A stretch of DNA of 64,000 bases from the NCBI GenBank assembly GCA_027186245.1, contig CP114486.1, positions 10,058,501 through 10,122,500 of the forward strand, in the 5' to 3' direction. Under the pieces are notes generated by a model. It saw only the letters and a list, made by a program, of their open reading frames with translations, had not been told where the DNA came from and ran no database searches. The stretch is from Coriaria nepalensis (lineage: Eukaryota; Streptophyta; Magnoliopsida; Cucurbitales; Coriariaceae). Each line of letters begins with the position of its first letter. The first letter of the stretch is position 1. Position numbers and translations under genes: made by a program. Below are positions 21,950 to 34,200 of this stretch, piece after piece.

Positions 21950-23900
21950 TGTGGGTTATAACTAACGGTCGATCAATTTTTGACTATCGGGTTAATCGAC
22001 AACAGGAGGATTTTTTAGAGGCATGTCGACAACAGGTTCGCTTAGGAATGACCGATGTAGGCTTTACTATTACCAAATGGATGAAATGCCTCGGACCATT
22101 AATTAGAGTATTCCAAGTATTCATCTGGGGATAATCTCTTTTGTCCTTGGTCGACACCTCTCTCTGTTGATGGGAAAGAGGTTGAACATCTGCAACGAAC
22201 CAGTTAACGGTAGCAAAGAAAGTGTTTGTGTTGACGCGCATTGGAGGGAGAAACAAAAAAATTAGCAGATCTTTCTCGATCTGATCCTAAATGCATTGTC
22301 AAAAAGTAAGAAAATTGTTCGTCTGATGGTGGTACGAACTATGGAACTTGCAATAGTTTTTTCCTTGTACTTTATTGGTCGAGGGTAGTGTGTGATCGGG
22401 AGGTATTTTCAACTTCTTGATCTTGAGCAAAATATCAAAAATCTCATTCACCTTTGAGAAGTCGAAGGGGTATTTCTTATCCCTCTCATAAAGGTACTAC
22501 TAGATGTATGCCAAGTGGTCGACTTGCCCAGAGTTAGAATGACTATCGGCTTATTTTTGCCAATCATCTCGGCTACTCCGACTTTGAAAGCGGATTCTTG
22601 ATAGTAGGTGCCTATGGAGGCATTTTTCTGTTGGGTTTCCTCTTTTAGTAACTCTTCATATCAGGAGGGTTTTGTTAAAAGCACAAAGAAATCCTAGAAT
22701 TTGATATTTGATATCGAGTCCGTTAATGTCCAATCTTACGAACTCGAGTTTGGGAAGAGTGATGTGGAATCGGTTACATTATTGCTTGAATTGAGCTAGA
22801 TAGGCATTGGCCGATACTCATCCTTTGGTACATATGAGACAAATCGGCAAGTATCACCTCCGGTTGGACTCGGTAGTATTGAGTATGGAAAGGTTGTTCC
22901 ACCTTCTACCAAGCCGAGATGGAATCAAGTAGCAAGCGTGTATGTTACGTGAAAGCTAAACCTGTAAGGGAATTTATGAAAAGTCAAATTCATAGTCGGT
23001 CGTTAGAACCAGCCTCTCCATTTGGGACTGTCAATCGGCCGACATGTTCAACCGTTGATTGGATTGGGTCTTCATCTAAGAAAACATTGAAATGGGGAAC
23101 TTAGTAGCTATGATAGACCAACTCTCAGTCGATTTCATCCTGGTATAACTTATGATATAATGGTCGCGGTGATTGTCGGTCGCCTAAGTCATACATCTCT
23201 TAAATGATATTATAGATTAGATCGTTATCGACTGCCAGCAGGACGATCGGTCTTGGCTGCATGAGTGGAGTTGGAGGTTTTTGAGGAATTTACAGCTCTC
23301 TATCCAAGGGATGATTCTTTGGAGGCCAGCTAGCACAGTGAGCTAGTATCAGCCTATAGGCTGACTGAAAAGGTAGCGTACCAAAAGCTGGTTGTAAAGA
23401 TAGCGGCTGATATCTCGAATGCACCAGGATTTCACCATTGGGACGATCTACCTTGTGTCTGTATAGGATTGCCGATCTTAAACACGAGCAGTTGGATTTG
23501 GCCGTTCCATTGTCCCCCACGGCAAGCCTATTGTCATGGTAGGTATATCTACTCTATTGGCAGTCGATATTGGTCAAGCTGTTCTAAACAGCAAAGAAAG
23601 TAGGCCGTTGTATTCTTTGACCATCTTTCGGTCGCTTCTAGCAATTCGATTATTCGGGTCATTAGTAAATCTAATGGGTCAGACAATTGCGCCTCTGGCC
23701 GAATTCCCCTATCTCCATGTTTAAGGCGATTTCTTCCTCCAACTGCCTCTGGATATTCTTGGAGGCTACATCAAAGGTGGAGTTATCAAATCTAATTAAT
23801 TCTGGTTGATATTCGTATTATCAACCTGATGAAGTGGTTAAGACTGCCTAAAAAATCCTATCATTAAACTTTGATCGACAGTTAGTAAACGTTAATTAAA
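21950..23900 (-). pseudogene. Ty3/gypsy retrotransposon gag remnant
   Basis: The minus strand, read in several frames, shows a plant Ty3/gypsy Gag. First is 'STVEHVGRLT' and 'GEAGSND', then 'SLTGLAFTWYTRL' (about 22.95-23.1 kb). Next come 'FHTQYY' and 'LADLSHMYQ' (about 22.8-22.9 kb). Further down are 'KKYPFDFSKVNEIFDILL' (about 22.4-22.5 kb) and a 'KYC.FHSS..HQTN' zinc-knuckle-like block (about 22.3 kb). Many stops occur. No protease, RT or integrase follows, so the pol part is deleted. Bases are less AT-rich than surroundings, typical of a more recently arrived retroelement. Confidence 0.8.
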
Positions 23901-24955
23901 AGTAATAGATCTAATCTATGATAAGAAATTAACTTTAAATTAACTCTACTCATATAAAAGTGATAATGAAAAGTTAAATGAACAAAAAAAGAGACGGAGG
24001 TGTCCAATCCATGATCGATAGATTTAAGACTATCACTCAGATGAGAATATGGTACTCTAATTACTAATCCTGAAAAATGGATCTAAGGAAAAACATAATT
24101 TCGAGAGAAATTAAAAAAAGATAAGTGTAGTGTCAGAGTTGAGAAGATGTTTTTGCCAAAGCATAAAGATGATTTCCTAGTATTGCTTGAATTTTTGGTA
24201 ATCTTCGGTGATATTTTTGCCTTCACCCAAGTCTGCTATTTATAGGTAATTTTTTGATGGCACATTTGCAATAAAACAAACCACCAACCCACTCTCCCAT
24301 TTTTTTGATGTCACCACTACCGAATTCATGGATCTCATCACCTTTTTAGTGGGTTGGTTGTTGACTGAGCTCTCAGCCGAATTCGGTCAACTTTTAGTCT
24401 AGATTCATTGCAACCAATCCTTCCCACTCTTCCATGAATGTTGGCCGAACCCCTATTGACTCTTCATGATTTTTGGTCGACTTGCTTTTTGGTTGAGGGT
24501 GGGTCAAAATGGATCCCCATTTTGAGGAAAAGTGGTATTGCTTTCTATCAAAATAACTTTCAATCGAAACTTTCTTTCTCTCTCTCCCTCCAGTTTGGTC
24601 GAGATGCTCTTTTTTTGTCTGAAATTCGGCCAACCTCTTATCTTAGCCGAAAAGTGGTTGAAATAGTCCTTTTAATGCTCTTTTGGGGGGAAAATGGGTC
24701 GCACTACTAACCCTTTTATGTTTGGTCAATTTTCATATTATTTATTGGCCGAATTCTTCCAACCAACCTACCTTTTTGACACAAAAATTCTTTTGGCCAA
24801 ATTTTTTTTTTTACAGGCTAATTTTTGTCGCTTTGGTGAGTCAGAAGACAAAATGCAACCCTTCTTCATATGAGTCTAATTTATTTCATTTTTCAGATGA
24901 CTGAGATTGATCTTTTTAGTGATCATGCACAAGTAAACAAAGAGAGGCTTATGTC
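23901..24955 (-). mobile_element. Probable LTR/5' leader of the gypsy remnant
   Basis: Non-coding DNA upstream (minus sense) of the gag remnant. It is rich in 'ggccgaat', 'ggtcgac' and 'gttggttg' words also found within the gag region's flanks (24290-24860). By position it should contain the 5' LTR and leader. Exact LTR borders, TSD and primer-binding site were not found, so this is inference from position and composition. Confidence 0.4.
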
Positions 24956-26199
24956 TAGTTTGTTTCGATAACATGCAAGAAACATCATATGCTATCAAGC
25001 CTTTTGGTCTTTGTATTGTTCTATGAAAAGAAAGATAATTAACAAACAGTTTTGTAAATTATTTATTCACCAAAATCTGACACCGGAATTGAAAATTATA
25101 TATTTTTACAAAACCCTTTTATTTCTCCTATCTTCCCAACTGCTCCATAATTTTTTCGCTAAGTATTCCACATCACTGCTAAATTACTAAAAACTGCCAA
25201 CTGTCAGTTGCAAAAATTATAAATTTAAACTGTTTTTGTTGCTTGTATACTTAAATCTTTTGGAATCATGACAAACCCTAGTCTCCTATTATTTTCACTT
25301 TCCTGATTTACTTTAATCAATTTTACACAAATGAGAATCCTCAGATCATTACTAGAACAAGCTGAAAGAGAGAAGGTAAGACTCAACATACTCAGATTCA
25401 TAGGTGCCTCTTTTTTAACTTGCTTTTCAAGCAATCAAACAAACAAGAAATGCGAGCTAAATATTGAAAGTTGTTGACATCATTTCTTCATAGAAAAAGA
25501 TTTAAGAATCTTACCAATACTATATCTCTAATTGCATTTGATTAGACGTTTTATCTGCTTCATCATTATTATTATTATTATTATTTCCTTACAAGAATTC
25601 AATTCAATAACATTATAAATTTGGGAAACCATCAAATTCAGAATCCTGCTTGATCATTTCCAATGACATATAATTTGAATCAAGAAATCAAAATTGAAAA
25701 ATCCCCATCATTGTGGTAACGAGGTCACATGCTAGGAAGTCCATGCTTTATATATATATATAATTTTCTTTTTCTTTTTTCAGTCATCAATTTTCTACAC
25801 TAACATTTTTGTTTTCGTTCCCGTAATATTCAAGAAACATCGGATGCTATCAAGCTTTCTTGGTTTTTTTTTTTTTTTTTTTTGTTCAATAAAAAAGAAA
25901 GAAACTGGAAAACACTTTAGTAAAGTACTCACTTCCCGTTCGACTATATTTATGGAATAGTTAGAAGTATGTGCCTCATACGTCTTTATGAAACTCAGAA
26001 GAGAAGTAGCTCAAAACTGGAATGAACGTATAATTGCATGGCACAGCATAGTTTTTTTTTCCTCATATTTTCTCTCTTTAAGTAAATTTGTACCCAAAAA
26101 AAAAAAAATATGAACTTTGGCAAAGGCCAAAAAAAAAAAAAAGAAGAAGAAGAAGATATATGAATTGAAATCTTTTCATATATGTTCTCGTCAACTTGC

Positions 26200-26985
26200 A
26201 TGCCTCATTTGGAAACAGACACTAACTTTATGGACAGATGACATTAAAAGGCTTGGAGTGCTTGAGGATACATACAATATTGTTAGAGAAGGGCCAGATA
26301 AGTTTGTAAGGGGACTAATTGACATCAATCATTTTAAAGATTTCTGGAATTAGTCAACGCTTTCCGAAGAACTCATCAGGATTTCTATCAGATATCGGCA
26401 AGCTAACATATTCAAACAAATACATAAAGTGGGCGACTCAAAGTCCGGTTGTACAATTGCGAGATATAGTCTTTTACACGTCGTAGGGAGGACGAGACCT
26501 TCAACAAAACCTAATCACACTCAAATTCAAAGTCAAACAGTAGAAATGCAAAAGGAACTCCATTGGTATCAAGAAGTGGAAGGACTCTGTCCAAATTATT
26601 AAAGAATGACTCCCAATATCAAAAATAAGATACCTAAATCATTATTTTTTGAGAATCATAAGGAGTTATTGGACGGTGGTGTACAAATGGATGAAGGCGA
26701 CAACGAGCAGTTATTCAATATTCACGGTACCTGATGGAAAAGGCAAAGATTCGGGGCCAACAACATCTCAACATGAAAAATTACTTAAGATATATGTGAT
26801 ATTTGATTCGGTATCATTTATTTCTTCTTCAACTTCATTATTAATGTTCGTTGGAATAGTTAGCACTCATTATGCAGAAGAAGATTTTCTCAAATTATTG
26901 CCTACAAAATTGTGTACTTTGGTAGTTGGGCGGTTGGCAGTAATACTTAAGCTTTTGCAATCATAAGAAACCCTAGTATGCTATT
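26200..26985 (+). pseudogene. Ankyrin-repeat/PGG-domain membrane protein, C-terminal relic
   Basis: The plus-strand frames read like the end of plant ITN1/ACD6-type ankyrin proteins. Around 26430-26560 a linker has 'EMQKELHWYQEVEGL' (near 26545). A PKSLFFENHKELL block near 26640 is followed by the PGG domain, with 'SIFTVPDGKGKDSG' (about 26720) and 'HYAEEDFLKLLPTKL' (about 26870). These transmembrane proteins act in stress and immune signalling (family knowledge). The usual FTVPGG is FTVPDG here, frames are shifted at least twice, and stops occur. Ankyrin repeats themselves are not seen upstream. A 3' remnant only. Confidence 0.75.
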
Positions 26986-27116
26986 CTTTTCATTCTCCTT
27001 GTTTACTTTGATCAATATTATTCAAAAGACTCTTTAGATTATGAATAAACAAGCTAAAAGAGAGATGGTAAGACTCAATATACTGCAGATTTATAGGTTT
27101 CTCTTTTTAACCTTTT

Positions 27117-27950
27117 TTTTTTTTTTGGGCAAATGCAAAAATTATCGTTTTGAAGTTTTCCAGCACCCAAGAAAATATCCTTTGTGATGTTTCAATCGAC
27201 AATGTGATGGCCCAAATGAAATCCAAACTTTTGTTGTGGATAAATGACATAGATGAATGTTTATGAGATTTAATTTTGGTCGTCAAAGAATAGGCGAAAG
27301 TACATAAAATAAATGATGTAAAATCCGGGACTTTCAATCCTTATACCCTTTGTTTGCTGGTAATCTTCCATTTCCAGACATGAGTACCTCCAATGTTACC
27401 CTCTCTGAATGTCATATACCCGGGATATTTATTTAACAATTCAAGAGGGGTAAGGGTTGATGCAGAGAGCCGCAAAGCGAAAAAATAGCCAGCTTCATAC
27501 CAAACGATTCTAGACCAATCAACCATAACTCTTTGTCTCGACTTTTCATTTAATTTATGTCTTAAGTTTTCAGACACTGTCTCAAACGACTCAAAGTTGA
27601 GAATTTCTAGCTACACATGACAATGAGAAGAATGGTTGCCTGGAATATTAAGTCTCATTTAGGTTGAGGATCCATTCATGCATCCTTAAGAGACAGGGGG
27701 TGTTAGGAAGAGAACTTTGAAAAGAATATCCAAATTATTCTAGACGACGCGTTATAAACTTGTCTCAGGGAATGACCGAAGCCTTATAGATCAGGATCAT
27801 ACTTCCCTACTCACTGCATTAGCAAAACCTGATATACATCCAGTTATCACAGAACAACGACATTCCCGCCCACCTGCCCCGGCAGTGGACCCTGACAAGT
27901 GCTCTGATTAGCTGCTTAATTCATTTTGCTTGAAATTTTGAATAATTTAG
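27117..27950 (-). other. Insert with an unrecognised coding-like fragment
   Basis: The minus strand at 27341-27590 encodes a frame with protein-like composition ('WSRIVWYEAGYFFALRL', 'ELLNKYPGYMTF', 'GTHVWKW') that I cannot assign. A second frame at 27107-27337 may continue it. The DNA is absent from the corresponding place of the first duplicate copy (25.43-25.56 kb). Possibly an exon of a captured or decayed gene. Confidence 0.35.
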
Positions 27951-28250
27951 CTTTCAGATATACAAACTGAAAATTATAGAGAATATAAAATTTATGGTGG
28001 TAAAAAAAAAATTGCTGACATCGTTTCTTCATGAAAGAGAAAACATTCTTACCTTTTTGTCTGCTCCATCATTATATTTATTCTTTATAAGCATTTAATT
28101 CAATAACGTTACAAATTTTGGAAACTATCATATTCAGAAACCTTCTTGACAATTTTCCGATAATAAATAAATTGAATCGAGAACTAAAAAAAAAAAAAAT
28201 TCCATTATTATAGTAGTAATGTTACATGCCAGAAAGTTCATAGCTTTTTT

Positions 28251-29469
28251 TTCCTTCATTAATTTTTTCCAACATCATTTTAATAAGTCAAGCCAAAGGT
28301 GAAAACGGGGTGAAATATTGAGCATAAGATGTTATACATGAAATTTATGAGTGATTAAGATGAAATCATTATTTCTATATTCAGAAAAATATCTTATAAA
28401 TTATATTCTTTAGTGAATAAGAAATTTTTGAAAAGTAATATGATATGAAAGAAGTCTTAGTAAACCCATTATCGATATTCATTAAAGATATAATAATTCA
28501 TATAATTTGTCTATTAAGGTTTAACAGTTAAACTATTCTCTAGAACGAATTAGGATATTTATAAGATGGAGAGATCGTTTATTGTAAATTTATTATAGTT
28601 ATGACAAGTTTTTTTGGAAAATGATAATTTTTCATCTCTCAAGTAGTCTTAACATTTTGCTAGAAGTTAATCTTAACTTCAATAATTAGGATTTTTAATC
28701 ATTAGATGATTGAACTAACCATTTAATTTAAAGGTGTTTTAAATTAAATTATTTTAATTGTGAATTACATAAAATCATAAAGTGTTATGTAATCCTCCTA
28801 CTGGCGTGATATAAAACATAATCGGTTACACACAAAAGATTCAAAAGTAACTCAGTTTTGATTCATTGAAGAAAAGGAAAAGCAAATCACTTCCATTTTA
28901 AGGGCAAAATGGTAATATTAATTTATTAAATCTAATGTCATGCAATTTTACTAGCACAGCTAAGTGTAATATTAATTTAATTGAAAATTAATAAAGTACA
29001 TGTGAACTTTTACTTAATTATAAAAGGTCTTAAAAGTTCATAATAACAATTAGACATTAAAGAGTTAATGAGTCAAATTCTTAATTGAATTTTCGTTGGT
29101 CAAATTAATTAGAAAGTTGATTAATTACCCACAGAGTGGCCGGCCATACTAAGTGCATTTTACCCATTATTTCTTTAATCGGATTATGGAAATCTTTAAC
29201 TTGGTTAGCAGAGGTCAAACAAGCAGGTTAACTATTAGGAAAGCTAAACGTAATGGAACATGATAAATATACTACTGGGGTGACTGAAAATTATAGGTTT
29301 TTCTCCCCTCCTTTTGGTCGAAACTTAGAGTGAGAAAGTGATTATTTTTCCCATGAAGATTCATGAGTTGAATCTTTAGGAAGAAAATAAACTAAACAAA
29401 GTGAATTAGGTAGATTACGATTAGAGGATGAATACCCACAATTGTAGGTCAACAACTATAAAATTTTTA
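28251..29469. other. AT-rich non-coding stretch
   Basis: No coding signal or clear repeat was recognised. Around 28720-28760 a short self-complementary 'tttaaattaaa' stretch occurs. Confidence 0.5.
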
Positions 29470-31660
29470 TGGGGATCCACTTGGTTATCTGACTATGTTT
29501 CGTAGTACAGTTAGTGCACTTCAGTATGCTATTATTACTAAACCTAATATACAGTTTGTCGTTAATAAGGTCTCATAGTTCCTTCATTCTCCCAATAACG
29601 CTCATTGGGTTTCCGTCAAACACATCCTTCGATATTTCAAAGCTATTATATAATGCCATAATAGTTCTAAACTAGGCATAGTAATACGAAAATAAATTTA
29701 AAGTTGATTTATTGACAAATTTTAATTCTCACATATACTTAATTTTAATAATAAAAATAGTATGGGATCTTTTAGTAATTTTTAAGATTTAATAAGGGGT
29801 TAAACTTAATTAATAATAATAATAATAAATATATAAATAAAATGATTGAAAATATACCACGTTACTATACCAATTATCAACTTCACCATTCAATTTGGTT
29901 TAGTCATCAAGTAAATAGATTAGTCATCATTCAATTGCCATTTGTCATTTTATTTTAGTTTAATCATCTTAAAATATGATTAGTCATCCTAACACATTGC
30001 ATCATGTAGCTTTTTCTAATGCATTATAAATACCTCACCCTTCATTCATTTTCCAAAAGAGAGGAAAACGTAAAGAGAGGGAAAGGAAAGAAGAGGGAGA
30101 AAGGAAAAGTAAAAGAGAGAAAGAGAGAAAGAGAGAAAAGAAGAAGAGGAAAAAAGAGAAAAAAGAGAATTAGGAATTTCAAATTGTCAATCATCTTTAA
30201 AATTTTGTAAGTATAGTCTCACTGTAATATAAAGATATTGTTTATTTATTAATTGTTGTGATATTAAAATTGTTTGAATAATTGTTATATAGATTTGAGG
30301 ACAATATATTGTTAATAAGCATGATAAATTGAAAATAATATTTATTATGCTAAGGTTAATATTAAAATTATAATTATAATTATTATATAACATGTTAAGT
30401 AAAAATGAAATGATTTTATTAACATGCAAAAAATGAGATCATGACTAGTGTGAACATAATATAGTATAAGAATAATTGATTGTCAATAATAAAGAACCTC
30501 ATTTAATTCTAAAGAAAATGTCATAGTAGATCGTTGTAACGGTCGTAACAAACAACTAATTAAATATAATTAAAATGTCAGTGGCAAAATCCTCAGAGCC
30601 CAAGCATATAAAAGGATAAGAAAGCATGCATGCTAGATATAAGGCATAAAAATATTAATTTAAATTAGTCATTAAGAGATTAATATATGAGAGTATGACC
30701 TTATACCTACTGAGCTTCTAACTCACTGAAGTTTTACCTTGTGTTGCAGGAAATTAAAAAGATAAGGCTAGGAAATTATAAAGATAAAGCTGTAGACTAA
30801 GTATTGGGCGAATGAAGAAAATCAATCGCGTGGGTTTGTACATATGGGACATAACATGTGGAAAGGTAAAAATGCCTAAAAATTCAAATCCTTTAGAAAA
30901 ACTTATATATATATTTTGTAAAAGAATAGTCCTTGTTTAACAATTTTGAAATTAATTCTCTATAATAAGCATTTATGTTATATTCTAATGTTTTATAAAT
31001 GTTCAAATTATTACGTTATTTCTATCAAAATAATTTTAAAATTAAGTTAGAAAGTAACGTACATATTAGCTATGCATGTTTCCTACAAAAGTATTCGATA
31101 AACTAAATGACTAGTAAGACAGGCGTTCCATATTATTACTCATGGTCTCTCAATATGAAAATCATCATTTCTCTCCTTAGAAGCCTTCTCCAATACCAAT
31201 TGTGCTAGGTTTCCTAATGATCGAAAGTCGACAAGTGATTTAAGCATTTTTCTAGGTAAAAATCTTATATTTGGATATCAAAGAAGCAACAAACCATTCC
31301 TTGCTCAAGTCTCGAATCAAAATATCGAGCGGTGGTTTTAGCAACCACCTAGAACTTCATTGGCTTACTTTCCTTTTGTCTGAACTTCATGTTTCCATGA
31401 CCACAACCCTTATCATATAGTGTGATAATGTTGGTGCCACATATCTAGCTGTTAATCCAGTCTTTTATACTCGTACAAAATACATTGAAATTGATTTACA
31501 CTTTGTTCGAGACCTTGTTTCAAAGTGACTACGAAATACTCATGATCTATCTATTGTTAATTAGGTTGTTGATTCTCTCACCAAGAGTCTCTCACGCATT
31601 CGATTTCAATTACTTTGATCCAAGCTCACCTTCTCCGAACTAGTTTCGCTTGAAGGTGGT
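29470..31660 (+). pseudogene. Copia reverse transcriptase/RNase H fragment, split by a solo LTR
   Basis: The left part (29470-29648) covers the RT-RNase H junction ('STVSALQYAIITKPNIQF', 'VKHILRYF'). The right part (31136-31650) covers RNase H ('PNDRKSTSDLSIFLGKNL' near 31215, '[20 protein letters not shown]' near 31430-31490, 'HFVRDLV' and a decayed LTKSLS end). The pieces belong to one frame-continuous region once the 29649-31130 insertion and one TATTA copy are ignored. Stops and shifts elsewhere show it is dead; everything upstream of the RT end is missing. Confidence 0.85.
29649..31130 (+). mobile_element. Solo LTR (1,482 bp) with 5-bp TSD TATTA
   Basis: It is flanked by TATTA at 29644-29648 and 31131-31135. 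The ends are TATAATGCC... and ...GGCGTTCCA, whose reverse complement is TGGAACGCC. Both are consistent with an ancestral TG...CA LTR with short inverted ends. Inside is a TATA box ('cattataaatacctc', about 30022-30036) followed by a GA-rich transcribed-type tract (30058-30170), as in a U3-R arrangement. No coding sequence is present. The GA tract's Lys/Arg-rich frames are artefacts. Confidence 0.8.
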
Positions 31661-31830
31661 TGAAAGAATATAATGCTGATGTGGCTTATTTACCTACATA
31701 TATTTATATAATGTAACCTAGGGTTGACTATATATAATCCTCTATGTCATAATACAACAATTACGCAGCCACTCTTTCAAATCCCTTAGACTGCAGATTC
31801 TCGAGCTCATATACTTTTCATGAGATTAGA
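31661..31830 (+). mobile_element. 3' LTR start of the Copia fragment (approximate)
   Basis: After the RNase H remnant comes a purine-rich tract 'gcttgaaggtggt', followed by TGAAAGAATA at 31661. This is the usual polypurine tract to LTR transition of Copia elements. Further in are 'actatatataatcctc' (about 31719) and 'aatacaacaatt'. The right border is uncertain. Confidence 0.5.
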
Positions 31831-32640
31831 GAACCAAAGATTTTCTTTTGTGTTTTGAAATTATGAAAGCAAATTTGTGATCTAAATTTCCAAATTGCAA
31901 ATATGGATTCTTAAATATAGATTCACGGATGGGGAAGGGGTTGAAAGGAAGAGGAATTGGCGGCCGCTATACCAAGTGACGGTAGCCGAGAAGATCAATG
32001 AACTTCAGGGAAAAAAAAAAAAGAAATTTAAGGGCTTTAAATTTTATAAAATCTACATATATAATAAGGGTTGTAAATGAAAATATAATTACTAACATGA
32101 GAATATTGATGTTGCAGTTCCTATATTTATGAAAGTTTGAAGGGTTGATTATCATTTTAAGAGTTGAGAAAGACAATTCCATTTTTTCTAAATTTTAAGA
32201 GTCAATTTATTTGAAGAGAGAGTAAGGGAATGAAATATTTTTTAAAAAGTTCCATTCGATTATTTGGTTGGATTTCTAAGAAGGTAGAATAAGAGAAGAA
32301 GAGGGAGAGAAAGGAAAATTTTATCTAATTTTTCATCCTTCCAATATTAGAAAAAAATGGCGGAAAGTGAAGAAAACATTTTTAAAATATATATTTTTTT
32401 TTTATTATATTGACTTTATTATCTAATTAAATATTTATTGATATACGATTATAATTGTATTATGATGTTCACTTCCTCTCTTTTATAAAACTATTGAAAT
32501 AATATAGATAAATTATCTCTTATTAAAAAGATATCCAAATATTTAAGAGAAAGTTTAAGATCTATTCCCTCTTATTCTTTTTTTTTTATTTAATGAAGTT
32601 TTCTTCCCGTACCTCACCTCTGACCAAACATACGGGACAA
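31831..32640. other. Non-coding stretch
   Basis: AT-rich with purine runs. Short frames at 31895-32080 and 31967-32182 have no recognisable content. Confidence 0.5.
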
Positions 32641-33021
32641 CTTAAGCTATATAAGATCATGATCTTAATCTTGGACCACTTAAGTATGTCTCCTTCATAA
32701 AGCTATGAAATGTTAAATAACCGCTATTAATCGTAGTGGCAGAACCATGAGTGAAATTGAAGAAATTTTTCTTAGGCTATATAAAGATCATGATCTTAAT
32801 CTTGAACCACTTAATTATGTCTCCTTTATAAAGTTATGAGATGTTAAATAACTGCTATTAATCGTAATGGCAGAATCATAAGTGAAATTGAAGAAATTAG
32901 TCTTAAGCTATATAAGATCATGATCTTAATCTTGGACCACTTAAGTATGTCTCTTTCATAAAGCTATGAGATGATAAATAGCAGCTATTCATCATAGTGG
33001 CAGGACTATGAATGAAAATGA
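32641..33021. repeat. Three tandem copies of a ~130-bp unit
   Basis: Units start at 32641, 32771 and 32902 ('cttaagctatataagatcatgatct' type, period 130-131 bp). Each contains the palindrome agatcatgatct and ends with 'aagtgaaattgaagaaat' or a decayed version. Copies differ by scattered substitutions and small indels, so the duplication is not very recent. It is non-coding. Confidence 0.92.
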
Positions 33022-34200
33022 GTTTTAGCGAATTTCAACTTATAAAATAGTACTTATAAGTGGAAAAAAAATCATATTATATAATAAACTTTTTTCAATT
33101 ACATTAAAAAATACATACAAATTTGAAAAAAAAAACATATATATACTATAAATTTTAAACAAACAATCTAAGTAGCGTCAAAATTATTGATATTGGTTAA
33201 AAAAATATGAAAATAATAGAGATATTAATTGCTTAAATCTAGATCTATCAAGAAAATTATATATATTTATATATTAAAATTAAATTATAAAAAATATGAG
33301 AACTAGGGAGAGAAAACTAAATTGGATCAAAAAAGTAAAAAGAAAAAAAATAAAAATAAAAAAAACTTAGAATAATGTGCTGAGAGAAATTAGATTTCAA
33401 AAAAAAAATAGTTAGCATTCGGAGTTAGGTAAGTGATGGGACTCGTAGACAATTTCTCTTTGTTAAATGTCTATTCTTTGTCTTTCAAAAGAGAAATGTA
33501 GAAAACCAGTCCAATCTTGTCCAACGGGAAAAGAATTGGAGAATGGACTTAGTATAGATCACCAGACCCTTCTCCAGCCAAATCTTTTCCCTATCTGAGA
33601 AAATGTTTATGTTTCTTGTTTTATGTTTGTATCCAAAATAATGGCGACATACTTATCTTATCTTGTCCGTATATCCATTTTTAATTTATTATGCGATAAC
33701 TTTCCATAAATGGTCAACTAGAGATGAAAATTATAATACTACTATCCATTAGCTATATATTTGGGTGTAATTTCAGTGGAACCAACAAAATATCTGCCAT
33801 TTCTCATAGCACTGTCAATGTAAATCGTTAATTATATTTAATTTTTTAATTTTTTTTTTAATTTTTTTACTTTATCTTATTTCAATTTTTTTTTTCTTAT
33901 AGTTTAACCCCTTAAAAAGCTCTCATTATCCAAAATTATAGAGAATCTAACCGATTGCTACAAATTTTATATGTTACTCAAGACCACTAAAATCCGTAAA
34001 GTGTGGGGATTAGATCTATTTTTATTCTTGTATTATTATCTGTCTATACGAGTTAAAATAGAAATAAAAATATAATTTACATTTACATATTTTTAAAAGT
34101 AAGTTTTACCCCCAAAACTATTATAAGATTATACTTTACATTTAATTTTATCATTTTTTTTTTAAAAGAATTAACTCGAGTCTAATATTTTTTTCTATTT
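33022..34200. other. AT-rich non-coding stretch
   Basis: Nothing recognisable beyond poly-A/T runs and AT-rich spacer; it borders the left LTR of the next Copia element. Confidence 0.5.

Larger units (their letters stand above)
24960..28250. repeat. Diverged local duplication with insertions
   Basis: Three blocks recur in the same order and orientation. 24978-25060 resembles 25832-25920 ('caagaaacatc.tatgctatcaag'). 25270-25420 resembles 26968-27115 ('aaaccctagt', 'caagctgaaagagaga.ggtaagactcaa'). 25560-25755 resembles 28065-28250 ('aattcaataac.ttacaaatt', then 'tgctcattc'-type ends). The second copy holds extra DNA: an ankyrin/PGG pseudogene and a 27.1-27.95 kb insert. Confidence 0.7.

Noticed and set aside
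30019..30210. Lys/Arg/Glu-rich 63-codon frame
   Set aside because: Translation of the GA-rich tract downstream of the solo-LTR TATA box.
32655..32672. Repeated agatcatgatct palindromes considered as CRISPR-like or operator sites
   Set aside because: Only three copies in long 130-bp tandem units in a plant nuclear context; ordinary tandem repeat.
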